From contig JAUIHP010000021.1 in NCBI GenBank assembly GCA_030431975.1, positions 1 through 64,000 on the forward strand: a DNA stretch of 64,000 bases, read 5' to 3'. Made by a program: the position numbers and the translations under genes. Below the pieces are notes generated by a model. The model had not been told where the DNA came from, did no database searches, and was given only the letters and a program-made list of their open reading frames with translations. This DNA is from a bacterium. GTDB taxonomy: Bacteria > Eisenbacteria > RBG-16-71-46 > CAIMUX01. Below, in pieces: positions 33,036-42,459 of the stretch (its first letter is position 1; each line of letters starts with the position of its first letter).

Positions 33036-34184
33036 CTAGCCGATTTCGTCGCCGAGGATGCGGCGAAGATGTTCCCATTGCTCCGAAGTCAGGATGCTCT
33101 CCAGAGCGGTGACATAGCGGTTCGTGATCTGCTGCATGCGAGCCCGAGCCTCCTCGCCGGTCATCTCTCCGGAGGCCAGGGCCACCCGAACTTCGCGAAT
33201 GGCCTGAAGCCGGAACCGCTCGATCTCGATGACGGCGTGAAACTGGTCCTCGGAAAGTCCCAGCGCCTGAGCAATGCGCTCCCAACGGCGAAGGTCGACA
33301 TCATGGTCGGGGTCGACGTCGTCGTCACCTCCATCATCGTTCCCGTCGTCGGGATCCGTCGGGTCGTCGTCCGTCGGATCACCGTTGTCATCCGGGTCAC
33401 GCGGATCGTCGCTACCGTTTCGGATATCGAGCAGACGCCGCCACTGTTCCGCCGTCAGAATTTCCTGAAGGCGCGACTCAAAGCGGGCGCGGAGGTCCCG
33501 AATCAGGCGTCGCGCCTCTTCTGCACCGAGTTCGCCGGTTTCGAGGCGGCGATGCACTTCGCGGACACGATCAGCGGTGGCGGTTTCGGCCGTCAGAATC
33601 GCATCGAGTTGCGCATCCGTGAGTCTTAGGACGCGAGCGAGGCGATCCCAATACGCTCTGCTGGGGTCGGTATCGCCGTCCGAGTCAGAATCGTCTCCGT
33701 GATCCCCGTCCGGTGAATCAGTGTGGCCGTTGCGAAGTTCCTGCAAAAGGCGGTACTGCTCCTCGGTCAGAATCTCCCGAAGCCGGGTCTCGAAGTTTTC
33801 GCGGAGGGATCGCGCCCGGATCGAAGCCTGTTCGCGGCTGATTTCGCCGGCTTCATAGGAGCTGCGGAGCGCCTTCATCGCCTCATCCAATTCCTGATGA
33901 GCGTCACGCAGCGCGACCAGTTGCCTTTCGGACAGGCCCAACGCCTCGACGAGGCGGGACCACCGGTCCCCGGTTCCTTCGCGATCGGTTGCTGCGTCTT
34001 CGAAGGTAATCTGGGACTCGGCGTCGAAGAGACTGGTCATCTCCTCTTCCGTCAGAGTGGAGGCGCCCCTCGGTTCCGTGGGTCCGTCATCGGAACATCC
34101 GACCGCACCGAACATCATCGTCGCCGCGAGGGCGGTCGTCGCCAGGCCGTTCAGGATCCAGCTTGTCTTCAGGGGACGCAGCAT
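33036..34184 (-). CDS. Lipoprotein with three LTxxQ (CpxP/Spy-like) repeats
   Basis: The protein has 382 residues. ggagg lies 8 bases before ATG 34184, and the leader ends in a lipobox (GAVGC-SDDG). There are three copies of an ~80-residue helical unit, each ending with an LTxEQ motif: ILTEEQYRLLQELRNG, ILTAEQWRRLLDIRNG, ILTSEQWEHLRRIL. They are joined by Asp/Gly-rich linkers that would bind cations. Periplasmic LTxxQ proteins (CpxP, Spy, CnrX-type) sense misfolded protein or metals and often control stress sigma or two-component systems. The gene lies immediately upstream of the ECF sigma gene on the same strand, so it may be the envelope sensor of that set. A three-fold repeat is unusual. 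Confidence 0.8.
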   Translation of the reverse strand: MLRPLKTSWILNGLATTALAATMMFGAVGCSDDGPTEPRGASTLTEEEMTSLFDAESQITFEDAATDREGTGDRWSRLVEALGLSERQLVALRDAHQELDEAMKALRSSYEAGEISREQASIRARSLRENFETRLREILTEEQYRLLQELRNGHTDSPDGDHGDDSDSDGDTDPSRAYWDRLARVLRLTDAQLDAILTAETATADRVREVHRRLETGELGAEEARRLIRDLRARFESRLQEILTAEQWRRLLDIRNGSDDPRDPDDNGDPTDDDPTDPDDGNDDGGDDDVDPDHDVDLRRWERIAQALGLSEDQFHAVIEIERFRLQAIREVRVALASGEMTGEEARARMQQITNRYVTALESILTSEQWEHLRRILGDEIG

Positions 34185-34516
34185 CTTCGTTTCCTCCGAC
34201 GAATCCGAGTGAGTTGAGCCTGCGAGCAGCCCGCGGGGCCCATCCAGGATCGAATGCCATTGGGCTCGACCTGGCCGTTTGGGAGACCACTCCCAGTATG
34301 TTATCGACCCGATCCCGTACGAGTCCATGCTCGAATGAGGCGGTTCCCGAGTCCCGCGCCTCGTGCGGGGAGCCTGGCGTGGCCGTAAGTTGCGCGGGCG
34401 CGGACAGTGGAGACCAGACCAACCGGAGTGATATCATCGAATGGCTGTGGGGTGGACGATCATCCTGCGGCCATCGCCGCTTCCCCTCGCTGCTTCTGCT
34501 CAAGGAGGTTCCCGGA
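34185..34516. other. Divergent promoter region
   Basis: These ~330 bases between the divergent lipoprotein and M28 peptidase genes contain no credible gene. Promoters for both directions should lie here, but I could not pick convincing boxes. Confidence 0.4.
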
Positions 34517-35929
34517 ATGAGCCCTGCTTCCGCTCTCCGACCCACGCTTGCCGTTGTCGCGTTCCTGGCCCTGGGATCCTCACTCGCCGCCCGGACTGCG
34601 GAGGCCCACGACCCGCATCCGCCACACTCGGACGACCCGAGATTCCAATGCCGGTTTCATGTCGAGATCCCCAACAACGCAGTCTTCGCCAATCCTCCGG
34701 CTTCACACCGGGCGACCGACTTTGCGCCCGAAGTCGACGACATCGTCTCGGGGCTCACACTCCAGACTTTTGACGCGTTTCTACGTGACTTGTCCGGCGA
34801 GACCACCGTCTCGGTCGATGGAAAAGCCGTCTCCTTCGAAACCCGCTACTCGCTGAACACGGAGGGACAGGCTTCGTGGATCTATGTCTACGAGACGCTC
34901 GAAGCCCTGGGCTACGACGTGCGGTATCAGGAGTACTCGCGAAGCGGTTTTGATCTCCGGAACATCGTTGCGCGCATTCCGGGACAGGAAACGCCGGAAG
35001 AGATCTACGTCCTCGGCGGACATCTCGATTCGATTTCCGAACAAGCCGGAACCTTGGCTCCCGGCGCCGAGGACAACGCATCGGGAAGCGCCGCCGTCCT
35101 CGCCGCAGCGGTTGCACTTCTGGGACAGCAGTTTTCGTCAACCATCGAACTCGTTCTCTTCACCGGCGAAGAGCAGGGACTTTGGGGCAGCCAGGCCTAC
35201 GTCGCCGAAGCGCAGTCCGAGGGCCGGGACGTTCGCTCGGCTGTGACCTGCGACATGATTTCCGCCTGGAACGACGACTACGGAGTCCTCATCGAAGGCG
35301 AGGAGGATTGGGAGTCCCTGATGTTCCTCGTCGGAGACGCCGTCGACGAGTACACGACGATCTCCAGACAGTTTTCCTATTTCTCTTTCGGCAGTGATCA
35401 CGTTCCGTTCCAGAACGCGGGAATCCCTGCCATTCTCGCCATCGACCTCGATTGGGGTTCGTACGCGCCGTACCACCGAAGCAACGACACCTATGACAAG
35501 ACCGATCCGACACTCGGTCACAAGATCTCCCAGGCCTGCCTCGCCGCGGTCGCACAGCAGGCCGGACCTCTGGGTTCCTCTGCGGACGCGCCGACGCCTC
35601 CGATGACCGTTTCGTTGCATGCGCAGCCCAACCCCGTGGCGGGTCCTTTCGGGTCGGTCACCGTTCGGTTCACTTCCTCCGCTCGAAAGGAGACCCCATC
35701 CGGCGCGGACTCCCAGTCACCTGGGTTCCAGGGGACTCCTCGCGGGCAAGTCTTCGATGTCACGGGCCGGGAGATTCGTACCCTACAGCCCGCTTCTGTG
35801 ACGAACGGCTCTGCGTCGGTTCACGAGGTGACTTGGGACTTGAGGAACGCGGACGGGTGGACGGTGCGCCCGGGGCTTTACTGGGTTCGGATGGGTTCCG
35901 AAGCGACCCAGGTCGTCGTGCTCCCGTAG
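34517..35929 (+). CDS. Secreted M28 zinc aminopeptidase with FlgD-like C-terminus
   Basis: The protein has 470 residues. A perfect aaggagg lies 8 bases before ATG 34517, and the signal peptide ends AEA. The M28 domain shows all metal ligands: YVLGGHLDS (His), GAEDNASGSAAVL (bridging Asp), FTGEEQGLWGS (catalytic Glu pair), TCDMIS (Asp), YHRSNDTYDK (His). This fits the Vibrio/Aeromonas leucyl aminopeptidase group, which trims N-termini of extracellular peptides. A FlgD-like tail follows (VFDVTGREIRTL, WDLRNADGWTVRPGLYWVRM) with an Asp replacing the usual Gly-rich core. It is divergent from the lipoprotein-sigma set. Confidence 0.92.
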   Translation: MSPASALRPTLAVVAFLALGSSLAARTAEAHDPHPPHSDDPRFQCRFHVEIPNNAVFANPPASHRATDFAPEVDDIVSGLTLQTFDAFLRDLSGETTVSVDGKAVSFETRYSLNTEGQASWIYVYETLEALGYDVRYQEYSRSGFDLRNIVARIPGQETPEEIYVLGGHLDSISEQAGTLAPGAEDNASGSAAVLAAAVALLGQQFSSTIELVLFTGEEQGLWGSQAYVAEAQSEGRDVRSAVTCDMISAWNDDYGVLIEGEEDWESLMFLVGDAVDEYTTISRQFSYFSFGSDHVPFQNAGIPAILAIDLDWGSYAPYHRSNDTYDKTDPTLGHKISQACLAAVAQQAGPLGSSADAPTPPMTVSLHAQPNPVAGPFGSVTVRFTSSARKETPSGADSQSPGFQGTPRGQVFDVTGREIRTLQPASVTNGSASVHEVTWDLRNADGWTVRPGLYWVRMGSEATQVVVLP

Positions 35930-36082
35930 TGGGCTCACACGGACAGACCTGATCGCCCGACGACGGCGGCTGCTGCCGCGCAAGAATGCCGAATCGAGGT
36001 CAACGCCGGCGAACCTCGTACGGCCGTCTCTTTTGCCCGGGACGCCGGGGTTGTGAGACCCTCTTCGGGTCGCAACTGAACC

Positions 36083-36105
36083 GCGGGATCGATCGATGAT
36101 CCCGC
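36083..36105 (+). promoter_or_regulatory. Short hairpin just upstream of the 994-residue secreted protein
   Basis: gcgggatc/gatcccgc, an 8-bp stem with a 7-nt loop, ends 26 bases before the ATG. A weaker hairpin (cgaggt/acctcg) lies near 35995-36018. It is one of several hairpins placed shortly before secreted-protein genes in this window. Confidence 0.4.
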
Positions 36106-36131
36106 TTGTCCTCTCTTGGGGAGTCCACTTC

Positions 36132-39116
36132 ATGAGTTCCACGCGCGCTCGTTTTCGCACCGTTGTCTTTGTCACCGTTTCGTCCGCCGCCCTCGGCCTC
36201 CTTTGGATCAACCGGCACGATCCCGCCGACCGTTCGATCGCGTTCCAAATCGAGGACGTTCAGATCAACGAGTTCACAGCAAGCACGCAGAGCCGCGTCT
36301 CGCTGGATGTCGATCCCGAAGGCCGCGTGTTTGCAGCCTGGGACAGTCGTCGTCAGGAAGGCGGGACCTACGGAGTCCGCGGAAGGGTGCTGGACGGCTC
36401 CGGCGGATATCTTACCGCGGAGAGCCCGCTCAACACGACGACGGCTTCGATGCAGCAGGAACCCGCCGTCGTCTGGCTGGGCTCCGATCCCCTCGCGGCC
36501 TGGGTTTCTTTCGGACAGGACGGAGACGGTCGCTCCATTGTCGTCCGGGGCAGGTCCGGTGAGGAGTTCGTACTGAACGAAGAAACGGTCGGCGATCAAT
36601 CCGAGCTGTCACTCGCGAATCTAGGAGAAGAGACCGCAGTCGCCGTTTGGTCGAGCACGGACGGGCAGGGCCGCAGCATTCGCGGCCGCATGATCGATTC
36701 TTCGGGTCGCCCGATCGGTTCCGAATTCCCGATCAACGAAGACGTCACGTCTACGGTGAGTGCAGAGCGGACACAGCGTGCGGAATCGCAGTCGGTCATC
36801 CACCGCCTTCCCACGGTCGCAGCCTGCGCCGACCAATTCGTCGTGGCCTGGGACCGTTTCGACAACACCCTCGGCGATGCGGCGAAGTTCGAAGTTCGCG
36901 CCCGGGTCTTCGACCGCACCGGGCAGCCGCTCGGGAACGAGTTCGCGATCGGAGCCGGTGGCGTGGATGAAATCGAACCGTCCGCAGCCATGGACCCATC
37001 CGGAAACTTCGTCCTGGCCTGGATGCATCTGGACCCGGAAACCGAATACGACCCATACCACCAACGTTTCGACAAGAACGGCCGAGCACTTTCCGACCCG
37101 TCTCCCCTGGCTGAGAATGTCGCGGGGTGGCAGAGCGCGGTCTGCGTGGACCTGAACGACCGGGGAGAGTTCGTCGCGGCCTGGAACACCGTTGACGACA
37201 ACGGCGACTCGGACATCTGGGTACGCACCTTCGACGCGCATGCAGCTCCGCACGGAGCCGAACAAATCGCGACACAAACTCGGGATGGCCGTCAACTTCT
37301 GACCGGCCACCAGGGATCTCGCAGGATTGTCCTGGATGACAAAGGCAGAGTGACGCTGGGCTGGTCGGGCCAGGGACGCGGAGACGACGCGAGCGCGGCG
37401 CACGTTTCGATTCTCTCACCGGCGTCGCAGGACAGGTTCGAACCGCTGCAGAACTCCGGCGATTTCTCGAGCTGGATTACGACAGATCCTCCGGCCGGGG
37501 CGACGGACGAGCCCGTGGCGGCTCCGGTCTACGATCCGAGCACAACGGTCAACCTACCGCAGATCGTGGAGCACCGCGGCGGCGGTGACGTCGGCTTCAC
37601 CGGGATCACGGACACCGGATGGAATCCGCCCGACCCGCAGATCGCGGTCGGCAACAACCACCTGGTCTTGATGACGAACGGCGGGATCGCAGCGTACACG
37701 AAGGGTGGCTCTCTCCTCTGGTTTGACGGAATCGGGGGTGGAGGTGGATTCTGGGGCTCGGAAGGCGCGACCAGTTTCGTTTTCGATCCCGAAGTGCACT
37801 ACGACCCCTTTGAAGATCGATTCCTGGCCATGGCCAATGAGCGCTCCGGAGCGAGTTCGTTCTTTCTCCTTGGCATCTCGAGCACGGGAGATCCCACCGA
37901 TCCCTGGCACAAGTACCGTTTCAACGTCACCTCGATTGCAGATCGTGACATCGACTCTCCCAACATGTCGTTCGATGAGAACGGAATCTACCTTGGGGCC
38001 GACTTCTTCAGTCCGAATCGGTACCTCTTCTTCGGAATCGACAAAGCGTCCGTGCTGAACGGCGGCGCCCCCGTCACCGGTTCCTTCTTCCACAACGGTT
38101 CCCACTCTTTCGGCATGCCCGAACACCTGACGGATGAGGCGGACCGCGCCTACATGATCGAACACTTTGACGGGAACCAGTCGACGGTGCGGCTGTGGGC
38201 GATCGACGATCCGTCCGGGTCCCCGACCTCTCAGACCATCGACATCCCCGTCGACAACTATCTGGTCCCGGGTGTGGCCAAGTCTCGAGGCAGCTCGGTC
38301 AACATCATCCTCTTCGAGGCGCGGTTCTGGAGCGCAATGTACATCGACGGTTCGCTCTGGGCCTGCCACCACGTTCGTGTCCCGGGCGCCGTCACTCCAA
38401 AAGCCCGCTGGTACGAAATCGACATGAAGGGCTGGCCGACCTCCGGCATGACTCCTGCAGTCCGGCAGTCCGGCCAGATCGACGCCGGAGACGAGGTCTA
38501 CCTCACCTTCAACTCGATCGCAGGCGACGCGCAGGGCAACGCCTACATGGTCTTCGCCCGTTCCGGACTCGACGAGTTCTTCTCCATCGCCCGGACCTAC
38601 CGCTTGAGTTCGGATCCCTTGGGAACGATGCAGGGGCCGGACTTCATTCGCGAGAGCACCACCGCCTATCTCGGCGACCGTTGGGGAGACTACAGCGACG
38701 TTCAGGCGGATCCGGCCGAGCCCGGAAAGTTCTGGAGCTATCACGAGTGGGCAGTGAGCGCAGGCTCATGGTCGACTTGGGTCCAGTGTGAGACCCTGGC
38801 CAATCCGGCGAGCGTTCCAGGACTGGGTGACACAATCGCAGACGCACGCACGCTGCAGAGTGCACCGAATCCGTTCACGGACCGTACCGAGCTTCGTTTC
38901 CGTTCCGAGAGGGACGGGGACGTTCGCGCCCTCATCTTTGACGCCCGCGGCCGTCAGGTTCACGAACTTCAGCCGACGACAACGGATGGCTCGGGCTTCC
39001 TACGTTGGGACGGTCGCTTCGACGACGGGACGGCTGCGCCCGCAGGAATCTACTTCGCCCGCGTTCTCATCGACGGAACCGAAGTCGCCTCCGGGCGTCT
39101 CGTCAAAGTGGACTGA
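36132..39116 (+). CDS. Very large secreted protein of unknown function with FlgD-like C-terminus
   Basis: The protein has 994 residues. ggggag lies 8 bases before ATG 36132; a single N-terminal hydrophobic segment (TVVFVTVSSAALGLLW) acts as signal or anchor. Residues ~35-420 consist of repeating blade-like units with VAAWDSRR, AVVWLGSDPLAAWVS and FVVAWDRFDNTLGDA motifs, typical of beta propellers built from roughly 50-residue repeats. Residues ~430-890 form a second beta-rich domain (PQIAVGNNHLVLMTNGG, WGSEGATSFVFDPEVHYDPFEDRF, RWGDYSDVQADP), which resembles exported sialidase-like propellers. The end is FlgD-like (APNPFTDRTELRFR, IFDARGRQVHEL, RWDGRFDDGTAAPAGIYFARV). No catalytic function is assigned. 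Confidence 0.75.
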   Translation: MSSTRARFRTVVFVTVSSAALGLLWINRHDPADRSIAFQIEDVQINEFTASTQSRVSLDVDPEGRVFAAWDSRRQEGGTYGVRGRVLDGSGGYLTAESPLNTTTASMQQEPAVVWLGSDPLAAWVSFGQDGDGRSIVVRGRSGEEFVLNEETVGDQSELSLANLGEETAVAVWSSTDGQGRSIRGRMIDSSGRPIGSEFPINEDVTSTVSAERTQRAESQSVIHRLPTVAACADQFVVAWDRFDNTLGDAAKFEVRARVFDRTGQPLGNEFAIGAGGVDEIEPSAAMDPSGNFVLAWMHLDPETEYDPYHQRFDKNGRALSDPSPLAENVAGWQSAVCVDLNDRGEFVAAWNTVDDNGDSDIWVRTFDAHAAPHGAEQIATQTRDGRQLLTGHQGSRRIVLDDKGRVTLGWSGQGRGDDASAAHVSILSPASQDRFEPLQNSGDFSSWITTDPPAGATDEPVAAPVYDPSTTVNLPQIVEHRGGGDVGFTGITDTGWNPPDPQIAVGNNHLVLMTNGGIAAYTKGGSLLWFDGIGGGGGFWGSEGATSFVFDPEVHYDPFEDRFLAMANERSGASSFFLLGISSTGDPTDPWHKYRFNVTSIADRDIDSPNMSFDENGIYLGADFFSPNRYLFFGIDKASVLNGGAPVTGSFFHNGSHSFGMPEHLTDEADRAYMIEHFDGNQSTVRLWAIDDPSGSPTSQTIDIPVDNYLVPGVAKSRGSSVNIILFEARFWSAMYIDGSLWACHHVRVPGAVTPKARWYEIDMKGWPTSGMTPAVRQSGQIDAGDEVYLTFNSIAGDAQGNAYMVFARSGLDEFFSIARTYRLSSDPLGTMQGPDFIRESTTAYLGDRWGDYSDVQADPAEPGKFWSYHEWAVSAGSWSTWVQCETLANPASVPGLGDTIADARTLQSAPNPFTDRTELRFRSERDGDVRALIFDARGRQVHELQPTTTDGSGFLRWDGRFDDGTAAPAGIYFARVLIDGTEVASGRLVKVD

Positions 39117-39124
39117 CGCCGCCG

Positions 39125-39697
39125 GTGCACGGTGTAGGTGACGACGGCATCTCGACCCCGGACAACCGGGGTCGAGCCGACTTCCCCGCCGACTGGATCG
39201 AACCGATCTATGCCGATCTGCGACGTCTGGCCCAGCGGTACATGTCCAACGAACGCGGTGATCACACGCTTCAGGCCACGGCGCTCGTCCACGAGGCCTT
39301 TCTTCGGCTCTCCAACCTCTCGGTCGACGCGTCCGACCCCGCAGCCCTTCGCGGGTTGGCCGCCCGCACGATGAGGAATGTGCTCGTCGACCACGCGCGA
39401 CGCCGCGGCGCGGCCAAACGTCGCGGCGAAATCGAGACGAACGAGCTGGATGAAGAGCGAACCTCCGACCCGGTCGAAGACCCCGTCTGGGACGAGCTCA
39501 TCGCGCTGGATCAATCCCTGGAACGACTGGCGAAGTTGGATGAACGAAGGGCGCGCATCGTCGAGCTCCGATTCTTTGCCGGTTGGACAGTGAGCGAAGT
39601 CGCCGAACTGTTAGGCGTTTCTGTGCGCACGGTGAACTACGACTCCGCATCGGGATGCGAGTGGCTGCGGACGGATATGGGCCACGACGAAGCATGA
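39125..39697 (+). CDS. ECF sigma factor (Sigma70_ECF, kinase-linked type)
   Basis: The protein has about 190 residues. The only reasonable start in frame after the preceding stop is GTG 39125, though without a clear ribosome site. It has the ECF signature of the type paired with Ser/Thr kinases: YADLRRLAQRYMSNERGDHTLQATALVHEAFLRL, then LRGLAARTMRNVLVDHARRRGAAKRRG, and in region 4 LERLAKLDERRARIVELRFFAGWTVSEVAELLGVSVRTV. Its stop overlaps the kinase start (ATGA). In characterised neighbours the kinase phosphorylates and controls the sigma factor; the same is likely here. Confidence 0.9.
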   Translation: MHGVGDDGISTPDNRGRADFPADWIEPIYADLRRLAQRYMSNERGDHTLQATALVHEAFLRLSNLSVDASDPAALRGLAARTMRNVLVDHARRRGAAKRRGEIETNELDEERTSDPVEDPVWDELIALDQSLERLAKLDERRARIVELRFFAGWTVSEVAELLGVSVRTVNYDSASGCEWLRTDMGHDEA

Positions 39698-42303
39698 GCG
39701 TCGGCAAGGAGGAGAACCAAGTCCGCAGTACTTCCAGGCCCGAGTTTCAACCCACTGAGTCCGACTCGGAACGTTGGATCGCGCGAATCGTTGGAGCAGC
39801 CGCAACCCGGTACGTCGAGGACACCGACCCGGTCGTCGGTACAGACATCGGGCCATTCACGGTGCGGGAACGACTCGGCGAAGGCGGGATGTCGGTCGTC
39901 TATCTCGCGACGCAGAAGGACGACGTCTTCGATCGCCTCGTCTGCCTGAAGCTGATCAAACGGGGCATGGATACCGACGCGGTCCTGAGGCGATTCCAAC
40001 ACGAAAGGCGCATTCTTGCGGCCCTCGATCATCCGAACATCGCACGACTCTACGACGGAGGCACGACACCGGACGGCCGTCCCTACTTCGTCATGGAATA
40101 CGTCGACGGACAACACCTGCTCGGTTACTGCGACGCCCACGGTCTGTCCCTGAATCAACGCATCGATCTCTTCCGCGTCGTCTGCGATGCCGTTCAGTTC
40201 GCGCATCAGAACCTCGTCGTACACCGTGACCTGAAACCCGCCAACATCATTGTTACTTCGTCGGGCGTTCCGAAGCTTCTCGACTTCGGAATCGCGGCCG
40301 TCCTGCAGCCCGACTCCGGCACGACGTCCGAGACCACCGAGCCGCTCGGCTCCCGCGCGTTTCTGACTCCGGCCTACGCCAGCCCCGAGCAGGTACGCGG
40401 GCAACGTGTGACGACGGCCACCGACGTCTATTCGCTGTCCACCATCCTCTACCGGCTCCTTTCGGGAGCGCACCCGTTTCCGGCGGAATCCCGCGCCGAA
40501 CTGGAAGAAAAGATTCAGAAGGACTTGCCGGCTCCGCCAAGTCGGCATCGGGCGGCAACGGCGCCGCGACTACACGGAGACCTGGACCGCATCGTCCTGA
40601 AAGGGATGGCGAAAGATCCCGCCGAAAGATACGCCACTCCCCTGGAGCTTTCCGCGGATCTTGCGCGCTACCGACAGGGAATGCCGATCCAGGCGCGACC
40701 AAACTCCAGGACGGAGCGTTTCTTCAAACTGATCCGAAGAAACAAGCTCGCGACCGCAGCCGTTCTTCTACTGACGACCCTTGCGGTCTCGGCAACGGTT
40801 CAGTCCTTTCGGCTGGAGAGTGCGCGCCAATCGGCTCACACCGAACGCGACCGAGCACAGGAGACGGCAGCACTTCTCGCCGACGTTCTCGATGTGGCCG
40901 ACCCCAACGTCTCGTTTCGCGAGTCCCCACATTCCCCGCTCCTTGACTGGGGTGGGGGAAGCTTCACGCTCGAGGCTTGGATCCAGTGCTCGAGCGGCGG
41001 CCAAGGGTTGACCACGATTCTCGACAAGAGAGTTCCACCCTACCTCGCGTCCCGCGGCTTCTCCCTGTTCCTTTACGAAGGCCGTCTTGGGCTCCAGATT
41101 GCCGACGGCGAGAAGAAGTCATTGCCCGGCCAACAACAGGCGAGCACGAGCAACAACTACCTGGGAACGACGGATGTCTCGGACGGTCGGTGGCATCACG
41201 TGGTGGCCAGCGCCCGAAGAAACGAAGGCTCGGAGAAAGACGGCTGGATCGGACTCTTCGTCGACGGCCGACTCGATCGGGAGTTCGGCGGGGAGGTCGT
41301 CCGCTCCGGCTCGACCGACAATACAGCGCCGGTCCGGGTTGGACTGGAAAGTGACGGGTTCCACATTTCCAACCCGTTCCGAGGGGCGATTCGAGAGGTT
41401 GCCATCTATGATCAAGCCCTGACCCCTGCAGAGGTCGCGACTCGCCACCGCCTGGGACAGCGTGAACTCCACTCCCAGGGTGCGTACGTTTCCCCCGTTT
41501 CTGGATTGCCCGGCGAAACGATCCAAACGGCCCTGGTCGTCACCAATCCCGGCGGCGCCGAACGAACACTTCAGTGGACGGTCGCCGGACTCATCGGCCC
41601 CGGACAGAGCCGTCCGACCATCCCGACTCGTTTTTCTCCGGTCTCCGGAACACTGCACATCTTCCCGGGACAGAACGAGGGAGTTCAGGGTTTCGCCATC
41701 GAGCTTCCCGATGATCTCCCGGCTGGTCCGACACGGTTCGTCGTTTCGCTACAGGACGGCGCTTCCAGTGAACCGTGGCGCGTCTACGGAGTCGTCCACG
41801 TCCATGCCCGGGAGACCGATCGGGGTCAGGGTCAGAGTCAAACTCAGGATCCGACGAGCCCGAAGTCTTCGGACCGTCTCTCATTCCAAGGCGCATCGTC
41901 GAATCCATTGCGGGATTCCCCACCGAGCGGGCTTCGCGTTCCTGCCCCGCTCGATCTTTCCTTCGGGACCCGGCTGCGCACGAATGAGCGGTTCTCACGG
42001 GGCGCGATTCACTTCGGTGTTTCCAGCCGGCAGCCGATCGAGGTCGAGCTCGAGATCCGCGATATCTCGGGACAGGTCGTTCGCAACGTCCCGCTGGGCC
42101 CCTTGAGTGCCGGACAGCATTCGGTTCAGTGGGACGGAACCGGTCCGACCGGCGAGCGGCTCAAGAATGGGATCTACACGATTCGTATTCTGGGACGCGA
42201 CCACCTGGTGGCTCAGTGGGACGAAAGCGCCGGGGGCCTACGCCGGGCGCCCGCCGAACTGCTTCAGCAGAGAGTCGTCCACCTCCGTCATTCGGGCCCG
42301 TAG
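39694..42303 (+). CDS. Membrane Ser/Thr kinase with extracytoplasmic LamG and FlgD-like domains
   Basis: The protein has 869 residues. The start overlaps the sigma stop (ATGA). Residues ~50-330 form a complete Hanks kinase: GEGGMSVVYLA, LKLIKRG (catalytic Lys), VVHRDLKPANI, LLDFGIA, YASPEQV. One TM helix follows (~350-372, LATAAVLLLTTLAVSA). Up to ALLADVLDVADPN (~405) the sequence matches the usual TPR-bearing kinases of this class, but instead of TPRs it switches to a LamG lectin-like domain (GGGSFTLEAWIQC, GRWHHVVASARR, IREVAIYDQALTPAEV), then an Ig-like region and a FlgD-like end (EIRDISGQVVRNV, WDGTGPTGERLKNGIYTI). The extracytoplasmic half resembles the protein encoded just downstream. 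Confidence 0.9.
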   Translation: MSVGKEENQVRSTSRPEFQPTESDSERWIARIVGAAATRYVEDTDPVVGTDIGPFTVRERLGEGGMSVVYLATQKDDVFDRLVCLKLIKRGMDTDAVLRRFQHERRILAALDHPNIARLYDGGTTPDGRPYFVMEYVDGQHLLGYCDAHGLSLNQRIDLFRVVCDAVQFAHQNLVVHRDLKPANIIVTSSGVPKLLDFGIAAVLQPDSGTTSETTEPLGSRAFLTPAYASPEQVRGQRVTTATDVYSLSTILYRLLSGAHPFPAESRAELEEKIQKDLPAPPSRHRAATAPRLHGDLDRIVLKGMAKDPAERYATPLELSADLARYRQGMPIQARPNSRTERFFKLIRRNKLATAAVLLLTTLAVSATVQSFRLESARQSAHTERDRAQETAALLADVLDVADPNVSFRESPHSPLLDWGGGSFTLEAWIQCSSGGQGLTTILDKRVPPYLASRGFSLFLYEGRLGLQIADGEKKSLPGQQQASTSNNYLGTTDVSDGRWHHVVASARRNEGSEKDGWIGLFVDGRLDREFGGEVVRSGSTDNTAPVRVGLESDGFHISNPFRGAIREVAIYDQALTPAEVATRHRLGQRELHSQGAYVSPVSGLPGETIQTALVVTNPGGAERTLQWTVAGLIGPGQSRPTIPTRFSPVSGTLHIFPGQNEGVQGFAIELPDDLPAGPTRFVVSLQDGASSEPWRVYGVVHVHARETDRGQGQSQTQDPTSPKSSDRLSFQGASSNPLRDSPPSGLRVPAPLDLSFGTRLRTNERFSRGAIHFGVSSRQPIEVELEIRDISGQVVRNVPLGPLSAGQHSVQWDGTGPTGERLKNGIYTIRILGRDHLVAQWDESAGGLRRAPAELLQQRVVHLRHSGP

Positions 42304-42459
42304 GGCCTTGTCTCCGGACGTCGTCATCAACTCTCCGCGGCCCTCTTCGCCACAGCCTTAGCAGTCCCACGTTCTTTCTTTTTCTCAATCTCTCTTGCAC
42401 ATCATCCGGACGTTTCTCGCTCCCTGGACAAGCACCAGCTCAACCAGAGGAGAAAGACG

